Shown: piece after piece, positions 18,253 to 26,435 of the stretch | Layout of the letters: each line of letters begins with the position of its first letter | Position numbering within the stretch: position 1 is the first letter of the stretch | Assembly: GCA_905478665.1 (NCBI GenBank) | Contig: CAJQJL010000012.1 | Location: 1 to 41,644, forward strand | Reading direction: 5' to 3' | Length of the DNA: 41,644 nt | From: an uncultured Flavobacteriales bacterium | GTDB lineage: Bacteria > Bacteroidota > Bacteroidia > Flavobacteriales_D > Crocinitomicaceae | The notes under the pieces: generated by a model | Seen by the model: the letters and a program-made list of their open reading frames with translations, nothing else | Told to the model about the DNA's origin: nothing | The model's database searches: none | Translations under genes and position numbers: made by a program

Positions 18253-19304
18253 TGGAGCGCACGTTTAAAACATTGTTCGATTTGACTATGAAGCATGACT
18301 TTTATGATAATGAAAAGTCGAATGATTTTCTGTTTGTTCCAGTTGGCTCTACAGCACAGGACATGAAGAATTTCAAGCTTTTGGCAAGAACCGCTAAAAG
18401 TGATCCAGGACAGCCTCAGGCGAATGGGTTGACGGTGAGTTATTCGGATGTGAATAATTCTCCTCATATTCCAATCACAGGGTCAAGTGCTCCATCGCTT
18501 AAATTTGGATTACAGTTACGGAATACGGAGTTTTTCAACTATACAACCGAAGTAGCATTGCTTTCTGGAGATGAGTTTTTTCATTACACCAATGTTGGAG
18601 CTTCAGAAGTTTTGGGAGTTATTGAATTAGTACGATCAGTCCTCAAGCTCAGACGAAGGGTGTTTCCACATGTTTTCAGCGTTGCAGATCCTTTGCCAGT
18701 GACAGCTACAATTAAGGTATATAATGCGGATAATATTGAATTAGTAGAATTTGGACAAACCCTCGTAAGCGAGGACGGGAACTTTGATTCCCTGATTGAT
18801 CTCAGTGAGGCTTCAGATGGAATTTATACTGTTAAGATTATCTCAAATGCTATTGTCGTTCAGGAAGATAAGTTCTATGTCAGTGATGAACTTACCGCAA
18901 TGAGAGCATTTGGTTTGATAGATATCAGTGTTGTTAACAATACTGATTTGTCAACTAAAGAACTAAGGGTGAGTTTTACAACGCGTGAAACGAAATGGAA
19001 ATATTTTGTAGTGTTTGCTGTCCCCTTGGCGAACTCGGATACGATCAAACTAGAGCAGCCAAGTCCATCTACATTAAAATTCTCGGAGATAGTAGCTGCG
19101 GCTGGAGATTTGGTAACTAAAGAATCCTTGGAAAGTCAGAACCCAGGAAGTGATGTACGCCTCTATGAGTCTGATATTCTTGTCGAGTATAAAGAATCAG
19201 TTCCAAAAAATATAAAATTAAAGAAAAATGGCGAAGTCTTAGTTCTACATATGCCTGCACCTTCGCTGAGTAACGTGAAACCCGAGGCTTATATATTTAT
19301 TTAA
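18252..19304 (+). CDS. eCIS-associated protein of unknown function, candidate cap partner
   Basis: I do not recognise a family in this 350-residue soluble protein. It has an N-terminal part with 'LFDLTMKHDFYDNEKSNDFLFVP', a beta-rich middle with an Ig-like strand pattern ('PVTATIKVYNADN ... SDGIYTVKIIS'), and a C-terminal part with two more beta segments ending in 'PEAYIFI'. The start overlaps the Pvc16-like stop by one base, and the first sheath gene follows after 12 bases. AlgoCIS particles of Algoriphagus have a cap adaptor beside the Pvc16-type cap, and position makes this protein a candidate for a similar part. That assignment is inference. A cargo-related or assembly role cannot be excluded. 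Confidence 0.6.
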   Translation: MERTFKTLFDLTMKHDFYDNEKSNDFLFVPVGSTAQDMKNFKLLARTAKSDPGQPQANGLTVSYSDVNNSPHIPITGSSAPSLKFGLQLRNTEFFNYTTEVALLSGDEFFHYTNVGASEVLGVIELVRSVLKLRRRVFPHVFSVADPLPVTATIKVYNADNIELVEFGQTLVSEDGNFDSLIDLSEASDGIYTVKIISNAIVVQEDKFYVSDELTAMRAFGLIDISVVNNTDLSTKELRVSFTTRETKWKYFVVFAVPLANSDTIKLEQPSPSTLKFSEIVAAAGDLVTKESLESQNPGSDVRLYESDILVEYKESVPKNIKLKKNGEVLVLHMPAPSLSNVKPEAYIFI

Positions 19305-19316
19305 ACAATACATAAT

Positions 19317-20699
19317 ATGACATCATTTAACACACCAGGAGTTTACATCCAGGAAATCTCTACACTTCCAGCATCGGTTGTACAGGTAGAGACTGCAATT
19401 CCTGCATTTATTGGACTCACAGAGAACACAGTAGCGGATCCCAAACGAATCACCTCGATGGTTGATTTCTCAGATATTTTTGGAGGTCCAGATGACGGTA
19501 TAATAACGATTGAAATTACTGCAGGTAATGAAGTAAACCCTGCGGTTGCAGCACCTGCTAGTAATAAACTGCTTTATTACCACATGCAGATGTATTTTGC
19601 AAATGGTGGAGGTCCATGTTACGTGATTTCAGCAGGGAATTTTTCAGGATCGCTAACAACGTTAAAAGTAACAGGCGCCTTGACTAAATTGAAGATGGAA
19701 GATGAGCCAACATTGATTGTGATTCCAGAAGCGATAAATATTGCTGGCTCTGGATTTTATGATTCAATGAAGGCAGCACTTGGTCAATGTAATGATTTGC
19801 AAGACCGTTTTACCATTATGGATTTGATTGATGGTGGATCAGCGTTTACAACCGATATTTCCAATTTCAGAACAGGAATTGGGACGCAATACTTGAAGTA
19901 TGGTGCGGCTTATTACCCTCATCTTCAAACTACTTTGCAGTATGCAAATCAATCAGTGAACATCACAAATAATGGTAGTTTAACAAACGTTTCTTCTGGG
20001 ACATTAAAGGAGATAGTTGATATTGCCGCAGACCCATCTCACGCGAGTTTTGATATGGAATATCCAGATTTTTTGAATAAGCATTTAGGTGGAATTCAAA
20101 ATCTAATAGCGGAGCAAACAATCGTATTGGGAGCTTCTTCTTCTATGGCTGGAGTATTTGCCCGAGTTGACAGTGACAGAGGTGTTTGGAAGGCACCAGC
20201 CAATGTTAGTTTGAACTATGTGTCTGAACCAGTATATAAAATCAACAACGCTGACCAAGAGAGTTGGAATGTAGATTCTACTGGAAAAACAGTGAATGCT
20301 ATTCGCTTGTTTAAAGGCAAAGGAAATATTGTTTGGGGAGCGCGAACGCTTGCAGGTAATGATAACGAGTGGAGATATGTTCCAGTTCGACGTCTGTTTA
20401 TCACTATGGAAGAGTCGATAAAGAAAGCTACTGAATTTGTAGTTTTTGAACCGAATGATAAGAATACTTGGGAACGAGTTCGAACAATGATCGAAAGCTA
20501 TTTGTCAGGACTTTGGAGGCAAGGTGCTTTGGCAGGAGCCAAACCAGCAGATGCTTTCTTTGTCAATGTTGGTCTTGGTCAAACAATGACCGCTCAAGAT
20601 ATCCTTGAAGGGAAACTTATTGTCGAAGTTGGGGTAGCAGCGGTGCGTCCAGCAGAGTTCATCATTCTGAACTTCTCACATAAATTACAAGAATCATAA
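19317..20699 (+). CDS. eCIS contractile sheath protein 1 (Pvc2-4/Afp2-4 family)
   Basis: This 460-residue protein belongs to the phage tail-sheath superfamily. The N-terminal signature is TPGVYIQEISTLPASVVQVETAIPAF, which provides the linker that locks neighbouring sheath subunits. YFANGGGPCYVIS and YLKYGAAYY (about 191-199) follow. The C-terminal core runs GVWKAPANVSL (from 289), VWGARTLAGNDNEWRYVPVRR, LWRQGALAGAK and ends NFSHKLQES. The sheath surrounds the inner tube and contracts to drive it into the target. This is the shortest of three sheath paralogs here and has no extra domain, so it is a good candidate for the main sheath. A tube gene follows after 28 bases, a typical sheath/tube pairing. 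Confidence 0.95.
   Translation: MTSFNTPGVYIQEISTLPASVVQVETAIPAFIGLTENTVADPKRITSMVDFSDIFGGPDDGIITIEITAGNEVNPAVAAPASNKLLYYHMQMYFANGGGPCYVISAGNFSGSLTTLKVTGALTKLKMEDEPTLIVIPEAINIAGSGFYDSMKAALGQCNDLQDRFTIMDLIDGGSAFTTDISNFRTGIGTQYLKYGAAYYPHLQTTLQYANQSVNITNNGSLTNVSSGTLKEIVDIAADPSHASFDMEYPDFLNKHLGGIQNLIAEQTIVLGASSSMAGVFARVDSDRGVWKAPANVSLNYVSEPVYKINNADQESWNVDSTGKTVNAIRLFKGKGNIVWGARTLAGNDNEWRYVPVRRLFITMEESIKKATEFVVFEPNDKNTWERVRTMIESYLSGLWRQGALAGAKPADAFFVNVGLGQTMTAQDILEGKLIVEVGVAAVRPAEFIILNFSHKLQES
20592..20695 (+). repeat. 3' end shared with sheath 2 at DNA level (copy 1)
   Basis: These 104 bases differ from 22500-22603 at only six positions by my count. The sequence immediately upstream differs at many synonymous sites between the two sheath genes. 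The pattern suggests local gene conversion or very strong constraint. Confidence 0.7.
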
Positions 20700-20727
20700 T
20701 CATAATCAATAATTTAAAACACAAGTT

Positions 20728-21171
20728 ATGGCAGTAGAAATATACCCAATGGTTGGGTTTCACTATGCAGTACGAGCAGGATTAGCTCAGATATCATTTT
20801 CAGAAGTTTCGGGATTGGATATTGAAACAGAAGCAGTTGAATACAGACATGCTGCGTCACCAGAATTCAACAAAATTAAAATGCCTGGTTTACGTAAGTT
20901 CTCAAACATTACACTCAAACGTGGAATTGTAGCAGGGGATAATGAATTATTTCAGTGGTTCAATACTGTTTCTTTAAACAAGATTGAGCGCCGCGATATT
21001 ACGATCAGTTTGTTAGATGAAAACCATGTTCCCGTAGTGAATTGGAAAATTAAGAATGCTTTTCCATTGAAAGTTTCTGGGCCAGCATTGAAATCTGATG
21101 GGAACGAAGTGGCTATCGAAACAATTGAATTGGGTCACGAAGGGATCGAAGTATCGAATAGTCCGGTATAA
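20728..21171 (+). CDS. eCIS inner tube protein 1 (Pvc1/Afp1-like, gp19 family)
   Basis: This 147-residue protein is of the T4 gp19-like tube family. Landmarks are YPMVGFHYAV, the 'FSEVSGLDIETEAVEYRH' strand pair, 'MPGLRKFSNITLKRG', 'WKIKNAFPLKVSGPALKSDGNEVAIETIELGHEG' split over its C-terminal half, and a short tail. It polymerises into the hollow tube that is pushed into the target and that can carry cargo in its lumen. It is the shortest of three tube paralogs in the locus and lies between sheaths 1 and 2. It is therefore the best candidate for the main tube subunit. Confidence 0.93.
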   Translation: MAVEIYPMVGFHYAVRAGLAQISFSEVSGLDIETEAVEYRHAASPEFNKIKMPGLRKFSNITLKRGIVAGDNELFQWFNTVSLNKIERRDITISLLDENHVPVVNWKIKNAFPLKVSGPALKSDGNEVAIETIELGHEGIEVSNSPV

Positions 21172-21203
21172 ATCAACTAATTATTCACCCTAAACACGAA
21201 AAA

Positions 21204-22607
21204 ATGGCACTTACACTTAAAACTCCTGGTGTTTATATTCAGGAAATACAAACACTTCCGGCTTCTGTAGCCCAAGTGGAAACAGCAATACCGGCCTTCT
21301 TAGGATATACCTCGGTTGACCCAGGGAAAGCTGTAAGAATATCATCAATGGTTGAATATGAAGAAAACTTCGGAGGACCATATGTAGGAGTGACTATTCC
21401 TATAAGCGGAACCACTCCGAATTTGGCTGTTGGTATTCCAGTGGTGGTAGACACCTATTTTATGTTTGAAAGTTTGCAGATGTATTTTGCAAATGGAGGA
21501 GGACCATGCTACGTCATTTCAACAGGTGTTTCAGGGTCCGGAATTACGGATACAGATTATACTGGATCGGGAAAGGCATTGGAGATTCTCTCAAAAGAGG
21601 ATGAACCCACGCTAATTGTTATGCCTGAATTGCGAGGGGTAGGCAATGCAGCAGGTACTACTGGGACATTTTATACAGTTGTACAACAGGCCCTTGCCCA
21701 GTGCAATGAATTACAAGATCGGTTTACGATTATTGATGTTTATGAAGGGAAGACAGTTGCATTAGCAGACCCTATCGCAAAGCTACGTGATAACATAGGC
21801 ACACAGTACTTGAAGTATGGAGCTGCTTATTATCCAGAGTTGAATACAACATTGTCACACCGAAATGATGCAATTAAGTTTAGTGGTGGAGTCTATAACG
21901 GGCAAACATTAGCTGCTGTTGAGACTCTTGCGGCTACACCTGTTGCGGAGGCTGCAGGTGCGCCAGCAGCAGCTCAATTCCTTTTGGAAATTCAAACAGA
22001 TCTTAGTAACGCATTGGGGGAATTATCTATCACTTTGCCTCCAAGTTGTGCAATGGCGGGGGTTTATGCTCGTGTTGATAATGATCGTGGAGTATGGAAG
22101 GCTCCTGCAAATGTTAGCTTGAATAATGTATCCGATCCAGCGATCAAAATTTCGCATGAAGATCAAGAAGACATGAATGTCTCAACTACTGGGAAATCAG
22201 TCAATGCGATTCGCACATTTACTGGAAAAGGTGTGTTAGTTTGGGGTGCGAGAACCTTGGCAGGAAATGATAATGAATGGCGTTATGTTCCTGTTCGTCG
22301 ATTGTTCATTACGATGGAAGAATCGATTAGTAAAGCTACAGAATTTGTTGTTTTCGAACCAAATGATAAGAATACATGGGTTCGAGTGAAGGCAATGATT
22401 GAAAATTATTTGACTGGTCTTTGGAGACAAGGCGCCTTGGCTGGAGCAAAACCTAAAGATGCCTTTTTCGTGAATGTTGGTCTAGGAGAAACAATGACGG
22501 CTCAGGATATCCTTGAAGGGAAACTTATAGTCGAAGTTGGAGTAGCAGCGGTGCGTCCAGCGGAGTTCATTATTCTGAACTTCTCCCATAAATTACAAGA
22601 ATCTTAA
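21204..22607 (+). CDS. eCIS contractile sheath protein 2 (Pvc2-4/Afp2-4 family)
   Basis: This 467-residue sheath paralog has the same N-terminal linker (TPGVYIQEIQTLPASVAQVETAIPAF), YFANGGGPCYVIS, YLKYGAAYY and C-terminal core as sheath 1. It carries a slightly different variable region between the YLKYGAAYY and GVWKAP motifs (about 94 residues, Ala-rich: EAAGAPAAAQF). The final 104 bases are nearly identical to those of sheath 1. The three sheath genes match the Pvc2, Pvc3 and Pvc4 set, in which paralogs occupy different positions along the sheath. Which one is dominant cannot be read from the sequence. Sheath 3 starts 12 bases downstream. Confidence 0.95.
   Translation: MALTLKTPGVYIQEIQTLPASVAQVETAIPAFLGYTSVDPGKAVRISSMVEYEENFGGPYVGVTIPISGTTPNLAVGIPVVVDTYFMFESLQMYFANGGGPCYVISTGVSGSGITDTDYTGSGKALEILSKEDEPTLIVMPELRGVGNAAGTTGTFYTVVQQALAQCNELQDRFTIIDVYEGKTVALADPIAKLRDNIGTQYLKYGAAYYPELNTTLSHRNDAIKFSGGVYNGQTLAAVETLAATPVAEAAGAPAAAQFLLEIQTDLSNALGELSITLPPSCAMAGVYARVDNDRGVWKAPANVSLNNVSDPAIKISHEDQEDMNVSTTGKSVNAIRTFTGKGVLVWGARTLAGNDNEWRYVPVRRLFITMEESISKATEFVVFEPNDKNTWVRVKAMIENYLTGLWRQGALAGAKPKDAFFVNVGLGETMTAQDILEGKLIVEVGVAAVRPAEFIILNFSHKLQES
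22500..22603 (+). repeat. 3' end shared with sheath 1 at DNA level (copy 2)
   Basis: This is the partner of 20592-20695, with six mismatches over 104 bases by my count. The equivalent end of sheath 3 encodes nearly the same peptide with clearly different codons. Confidence 0.7.
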
Positions 22608-22619
22608 AAAGACATAATT

Positions 22620-24572
22620 ATGGCAACTACATATAAAACACCTGGAGTTTATATCAATGAAATAGCTACGCTGCCTGCTTCTGTAGCGCAGGTGGAAACG
22701 GCAATTCCTGCATTTGTTGGGTTTACTGAAAAGGCAGAATCGATTAACGGAGATGACTTGACGAATACCCCGAAGCGAATCAAGTCCATGATCGAATTTG
22801 AGCAATTCTTTGGAGGAGCTGCTACGCCTGTTGGTTCGTATGGTAGTGGAACCAGTACACAACCAAAAATCATTCTAGATCAACTTAATAATTATGTTGT
22901 TTCTGACGTTGAGATTTTGATGAAGTATCATCTGTATTATAGTATGAGAGCATACTTCGCGAATGGCGGTGGACCTTGTTATATTGTTTCTGTGGGTGAT
23001 TATGATTATTCAAGAACTAATACGGTCATCAATACTGCATTAGAAAATGGAATTGATTCGCTAGAAATAGAAGATGAACCAACGATTCTACTCTCCCCAG
23101 ATGCAACTGTACTTTCAGTAACTCAGTTGGGAAATCTACAAATTAGGATGTTAGCCCAATGTAACAAATTACAGGATCGTTTTACGGTAATGGATTTAAT
23201 TGAAGATGCATCTTCCGATGATATTGGGGAAAGCGATTTTAGAACTAAAGTTGGAACTCAATATTTAAAGTATGGAGCTGCATATGGTCCATGGTTGGAA
23301 ACAACTTTCCCTTTTGATGTACAATATTCTGATTTAAATATTGTAGATAAATTGGATGTAAGTGTTATCCCTCCAACTTTGAATACGGCTGCAGTTGCTG
23401 ATATTACCATCGCTGCGGATGCAATGGCAGACATTCAAGTTTTGATTGACGCTGATTATTTAGGCGTATTTGATGCGGCATACGTTGGCACTGTTACCAA
23501 GACTAAATTCAAAAACAAGGTGATAGGTAGTTTAATTGCACTTGGCAATGGGATGCAAGACCTTATGGATCATTTAAATACGGATATCCAAACTAAGGTT
23601 AAGGAAAAAGTTATTATCACTACAGGTGAGCTATATACAATAATCCGTCAAGCAAGTGCTTGGGATAAAGGCTATCCGGGAGGTGCTTTGGATGCTTTTG
23701 CCGCGGCTCCCTTCAATGGTACAGGATTAACATACCCATCGGGAACGACCTCTGCTAATTTCAACTACGACCTTGGGACAACAGTCCTAGATGCTACAGT
23801 TTATAGTGGCTTGACAGGAATAGCAGCAATTGAATCTGCTACTCCATTTTTCAGAAAATTATTGGTTGAGGCATTGGATTTACTTGATGAAATTAGGGTA
23901 GAAACTGAACGTGTATTTGCTTTATTGGAAACAACGCTTGAAACAGCTGATCCAATTTATGCAGCAATTAAACGAGCAATTGCTGCAAAAGGAGTTGTTA
24001 TTCCTTCGAGTGGTGCTGTCGCTGGTGTTTATGCCGCTGTTGATGCAAATCGTGGAGTCTGGAAGGCACCAGCAAATGTGAGTTTGAGCAATGTCGTAAA
24101 GCCAACGATTAAGGTTGACAATAAAACACAAGAAGATTTAAACGTTCATACAACAGGGAAATCAGTAAACATTATTCGATCCTTTACGGGTAAGGGTATC
24201 CTTGTTTGGGGAGCTAGAACATTAGCTGGGAACGATAATGAATGGCGATATGTTCCTGTAAGAAGGTTGTTCATCACGATGGAAGAGTCAATCAAAAAGG
24301 CTACTGAATTTGTGGTATTCGAACCCAATGATGCAAATACATGGTTGCGTACCAAAACAATGATTGAAAACTATCTTTCTGGTTTGTGGAGACAAGGAGC
24401 CTTGGCTGGTGCAAAACCTGCAGATGCGTTCTTTGTGAATGTTGGTTTAGGATCTACTATGACTGCCCAAGATATTCTCGAAGGTAAACTAATCATAGAG
24501 ATAGGTGTTGCAGCGGTTAGACCTGCAGAGTTTATCATATTGAGGTTTTCTCACAAACTACAGGAATCATAA
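22620..24572 (+). CDS. eCIS contractile sheath protein 3 with large insertion (Pvc4/Afp4-like position)
   Basis: This 650-residue sheath paralog shares the N-terminal linker (TPGVYINEIATLPASVAQVETAIPAF), YFANGGGPCYIVS, YLKYGAAY (about 215-222) and the C-terminal core from GVWKAP (about 478) to FSHKLQES. The distance between YLKYGAAY and GVWKAP is about 260 residues, against about 95-100 in sheaths 1 and 2, so roughly 165 residues are inserted. The insert contains Ala/Asp-rich helices ('ITIAADAMADIQVLIDADY', 'LVEALDLLDEIRVETERVF') and a Gly/Thr-rich loop. In contractile sheaths such inserts usually form outward-facing domains, so this subunit may decorate the surface or form a special ring near the baseplate. 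That placement is inferred. Tube genes follow 13 bases later. Confidence 0.93.
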   Translation: MATTYKTPGVYINEIATLPASVAQVETAIPAFVGFTEKAESINGDDLTNTPKRIKSMIEFEQFFGGAATPVGSYGSGTSTQPKIILDQLNNYVVSDVEILMKYHLYYSMRAYFANGGGPCYIVSVGDYDYSRTNTVINTALENGIDSLEIEDEPTILLSPDATVLSVTQLGNLQIRMLAQCNKLQDRFTVMDLIEDASSDDIGESDFRTKVGTQYLKYGAAYGPWLETTFPFDVQYSDLNIVDKLDVSVIPPTLNTAAVADITIAADAMADIQVLIDADYLGVFDAAYVGTVTKTKFKNKVIGSLIALGNGMQDLMDHLNTDIQTKVKEKVIITTGELYTIIRQASAWDKGYPGGALDAFAAAPFNGTGLTYPSGTTSANFNYDLGTTVLDATVYSGLTGIAAIESATPFFRKLLVEALDLLDEIRVETERVFALLETTLETADPIYAAIKRAIAAKGVVIPSSGAVAGVYAAVDANRGVWKAPANVSLSNVVKPTIKVDNKTQEDLNVHTTGKSVNIIRSFTGKGILVWGARTLAGNDNEWRYVPVRRLFITMEESIKKATEFVVFEPNDANTWLRTKTMIENYLSGLWRQGALAGAKPADAFFVNVGLGSTMTAQDILEGKLIIEIGVAAVRPAEFIILRFSHKLQES

Positions 24573-24585
24573 ACGCTAGATCATT

Positions 24586-25080
24586 ATGCCATTGCTTCCT
24601 GATGAATTGAATTATGCAAAAGTAAAGGATAACAGAGAGTATCCTTTGCTTGCATTTTACTATGCCGTCACCATTGGTGATGATACTGATGCTTCTGTTG
24701 TGAAAGCTTCGTTTACAGAGGTTTCGGGTTTAACAGCGGAAATTGAACCCATTGAGTACAGAGATGGATTCGATAAGGTTACTGTGCCCCGTAAGGTTCC
24801 TGGAAGGACAAAATATGGCAATGTGACACTTAAACGAGGAGTGTTTCATAAGCATCTTGAATTCCAAGATTGGGTAGATAGTCAACAGTATAATTCGATT
24901 GATCGAAAGGTTGTAACCATCTCATTAAGAAATGAAGAAGGTGAGGCATTAATTCAGTGGACTTTGAGCAACGCTTATCCAGTGAAAATTGAAGGCCCAT
25001 CACTAAAGTCAGATGGAAATGAAGTGGCAGTTGAAACAATCGAATTGGTTCACGAAGGATTAGAGGTAAAACATGTCTAA
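24586..25080 (+). CDS. eCIS tube protein 2 (gp19 family)
   Basis: This 164-residue gp19-like tube protein is clearly paralogous to tube 1. It has 'FTEVSGLTAEIEPIEYRDG', 'VPGRTKYGNVTLKRGVF', 'SNAYPVKIEGPSLKSDGNEV' and ends 'VHEGLEVKHV'. Against tube 1 it has a longer N-terminus (LPDELNYAKVKDNREYPL) before the core strand FYYAV. Afp/PVC systems use Pvc5-type tube paralogs as the transition ring between hub and main tube, and a longer N-terminus suits that job. The next gene starts 10 bases after the stop and encodes a third, more divergent tube protein. Confidence 0.9.
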   Translation: MPLLPDELNYAKVKDNREYPLLAFYYAVTIGDDTDASVVKASFTEVSGLTAEIEPIEYRDGFDKVTVPRKVPGRTKYGNVTLKRGVFHKHLEFQDWVDSQQYNSIDRKVVTISLRNEEGEALIQWTLSNAYPVKIEGPSLKSDGNEVAVETIELVHEGLEVKHV

Positions 25081-25090
25081 TTAATTAATT

Positions 25091-25585
25091 ATGGCGGAGA
25101 CGGGCGTTAGAAGCGAAATGTACGATATTCCATTAGGCTTTCATTTTAAAGTTGAATTTGGAGCTGGAGACGGAGGAAAGGATTTGGCAATTGATAATAG
25201 TGGCCATGAAGTGCGTTTTCAAGAAGTAACAGGGTTGACATCTGAAATTGGGATTGAAACGTATGAAGAGGGTGGAGAAAATAGATTCTCGCATCGACTT
25301 CCAAATCGTGCCCAGTTTGGTAATCTCGTTCTCAAGAGAGGGATGTTAATAGATACTAAGTTGAAAGGATGGTTTGAATCGGCATTGCACAATTTCACAT
25401 TTGAACCTATAGCTGTTACTGTAGTTCTACTAAATGGTGAAAATGAGCCGCTGGATTCTTGGTCTTTTCACAATGTATGGCCCGTAAAATGGGTCATTTC
25501 AGACTTGAAAGCAATGGAAAATGCAGTAATGATTGAAACGGTTGAATTAGCATATCAATTTTTTGAAAGAAAGTCCCCTAATTAG
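25091..25585 (+). CDS. eCIS tube-initiator-like protein 3 (Pvc5/Afp5-like, gp19 family)
   Basis: This 164-residue protein is a more divergent gp19-family member. It has 'DIPLGFHFKVEFGAGDG', 'FQEVTGLTSEIGIETYEEGG', 'LPNRAQFGNLVLKRGML', 'SWSFHNVWPVKWVISDLKA' and ends 'YQFFERKSPN'. The Trp-rich C-terminal strand and the ETVELAYQFFER ending separate it from tubes 1 and 2 and resemble Pvc5-like proteins, which join the LysM-containing hub layer to the tube. It stands directly before the Pvc6- and Pvc7-like genes, the same order as in Afp and PVC, which supports the call. Confidence 0.9.
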   Translation: MAETGVRSEMYDIPLGFHFKVEFGAGDGGKDLAIDNSGHEVRFQEVTGLTSEIGIETYEEGGENRFSHRLPNRAQFGNLVLKRGMLIDTKLKGWFESALHNFTFEPIAVTVVLLNGENEPLDSWSFHNVWPVKWVISDLKAMENAVMIETVELAYQFFERKSPN

Positions 25586-25593
25586 AGAAATGT

Positions 25594-25758
25594 ATGCCAG
25601 TAGAAATTAGAGAACTCGTAATTAAGACAACTATTGACAATTCTAAAGGAAAGTCAAGTGGTGCCGGTGAAAAGGGAGGTGACTCCGCACAGGATGATAT
25701 TGTTCAAGAATGTGTAGAGCAAGTTATGGAATTATTGAATAGAGCGAAAGAACGTTAG
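25594..25758 (+). CDS. Small eCIS protein, Pvc6/Afp6-like (DUF5908)
   Basis: This 54-residue gene is short enough to be missed by length cut-offs. It begins MPVEIRELVIKTTI, the typical opening of the DUF5908 small proteins found between tube and LysM genes in eCIS loci. It then has a flexible Gly/Ser/Lys linker (SKGKSSGAGEKGGD) and a C-terminal amphipathic helix, DDIVQECVEQVMELLNRAKER. It starts 8 bases after the tube 3 stop, and the Pvc7-like gene starts 2 bases after its own stop. The molecular role of Pvc6 is not well established, and an assembly function is only a guess. An ATG at 25590 is in another frame and stops after a few codons. Confidence 0.85.
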   Translation: MPVEIRELVIKTTIDNSKGKSSGAGEKGGDSAQDDIVQECVEQVMELLNRAKER

Positions 25759-25760
25759 AG

Positions 25761-26432
25761 ATGGAGCAAGGATTGACAAAATTAAAGATAGAAGCTTTCA
25801 AGGGACCTAAGTTCCGTGATAAGGACAAGATTAGCGGGCTTGAATTTACTGCTATGTTCAATCCGACAACGTTTAATCGTAAACTGGAAATTGAATATCA
25901 GGATGGGCAGGGTTTTGGAACTTCTTCAGCTTCGAAAAAGTTTAAGAAAATTAAGCCACAAGACTATAATATAGAGTTGCTTGTCGACGGAACGGGAGCG
26001 AGTGGAATAGAGAAGAATGTAAGTGATGAGGTAGCACAATTCTTAAAAGTATGCGCCGAATATAATGGAGAAGCTCACAGGCCCAATTATGTAATGATTT
26101 CATGGGCTAAGCTAATCTTAAAAGCGGTTCTTACGACTGTTGATGTTTCATATACGCTTTTTGATAGAGAGGGGGTTCCATTAAGAGCGCGCATTGGTGC
26201 GACATTTTCAGGGACGGTGGATGATGATTTACGAACAAAAGAAGAGAAAAACTCATCACCAGATCTCACGCATTCAAGAGTTATAAAAGAAGGAGATACA
26301 CTGCCACTAATGGCAGAAAGAATATACGGCAACAGCAAATATTATTTACAAGTTGCCAAGGCAAACGGACTTAAGAATTTCAGAAACCTCAAACCAGGGG
26401 AAAAACTGTTTTTCCCACCAATTGATAAGTAA
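25761..26432 (+). CDS. eCIS hub protein with LysM domain (Pvc7/Afp7-like)
   Basis: This 223-residue protein has 'EFTAMFNPTTFNRKLEIEY' at the N-terminal end, the typical FNPT(T/S) opening of Afp7/Pvc7 proteins. A beta-rich body follows. The C-terminal LysM-like module (about residues 172-223) has 'VIKEGDTLPLMAERIYGNSKYY', 'ANGL' and 'LKPGEKLFFPP'. In eCIS particles it is an inner baseplate component comparable to T4 gp53 that sits around the spike and hub. The LysM fold here is used for protein contacts in the particle and not necessarily for peptidoglycan. The genes on both sides (Pvc6-like and spike) are 2-3 bases away, so the operon is very compact. Confidence 0.93.
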   Translation: MEQGLTKLKIEAFKGPKFRDKDKISGLEFTAMFNPTTFNRKLEIEYQDGQGFGTSSASKKFKKIKPQDYNIELLVDGTGASGIEKNVSDEVAQFLKVCAEYNGEAHRPNYVMISWAKLILKAVLTTVDVSYTLFDREGVPLRARIGATFSGTVDDDLRTKEEKNSSPDLTHSRVIKEGDTLPLMAERIYGNSKYYLQVAKANGLKNFRNLKPGEKLFFPPIDK

Positions 26433-26435
26433 AAT

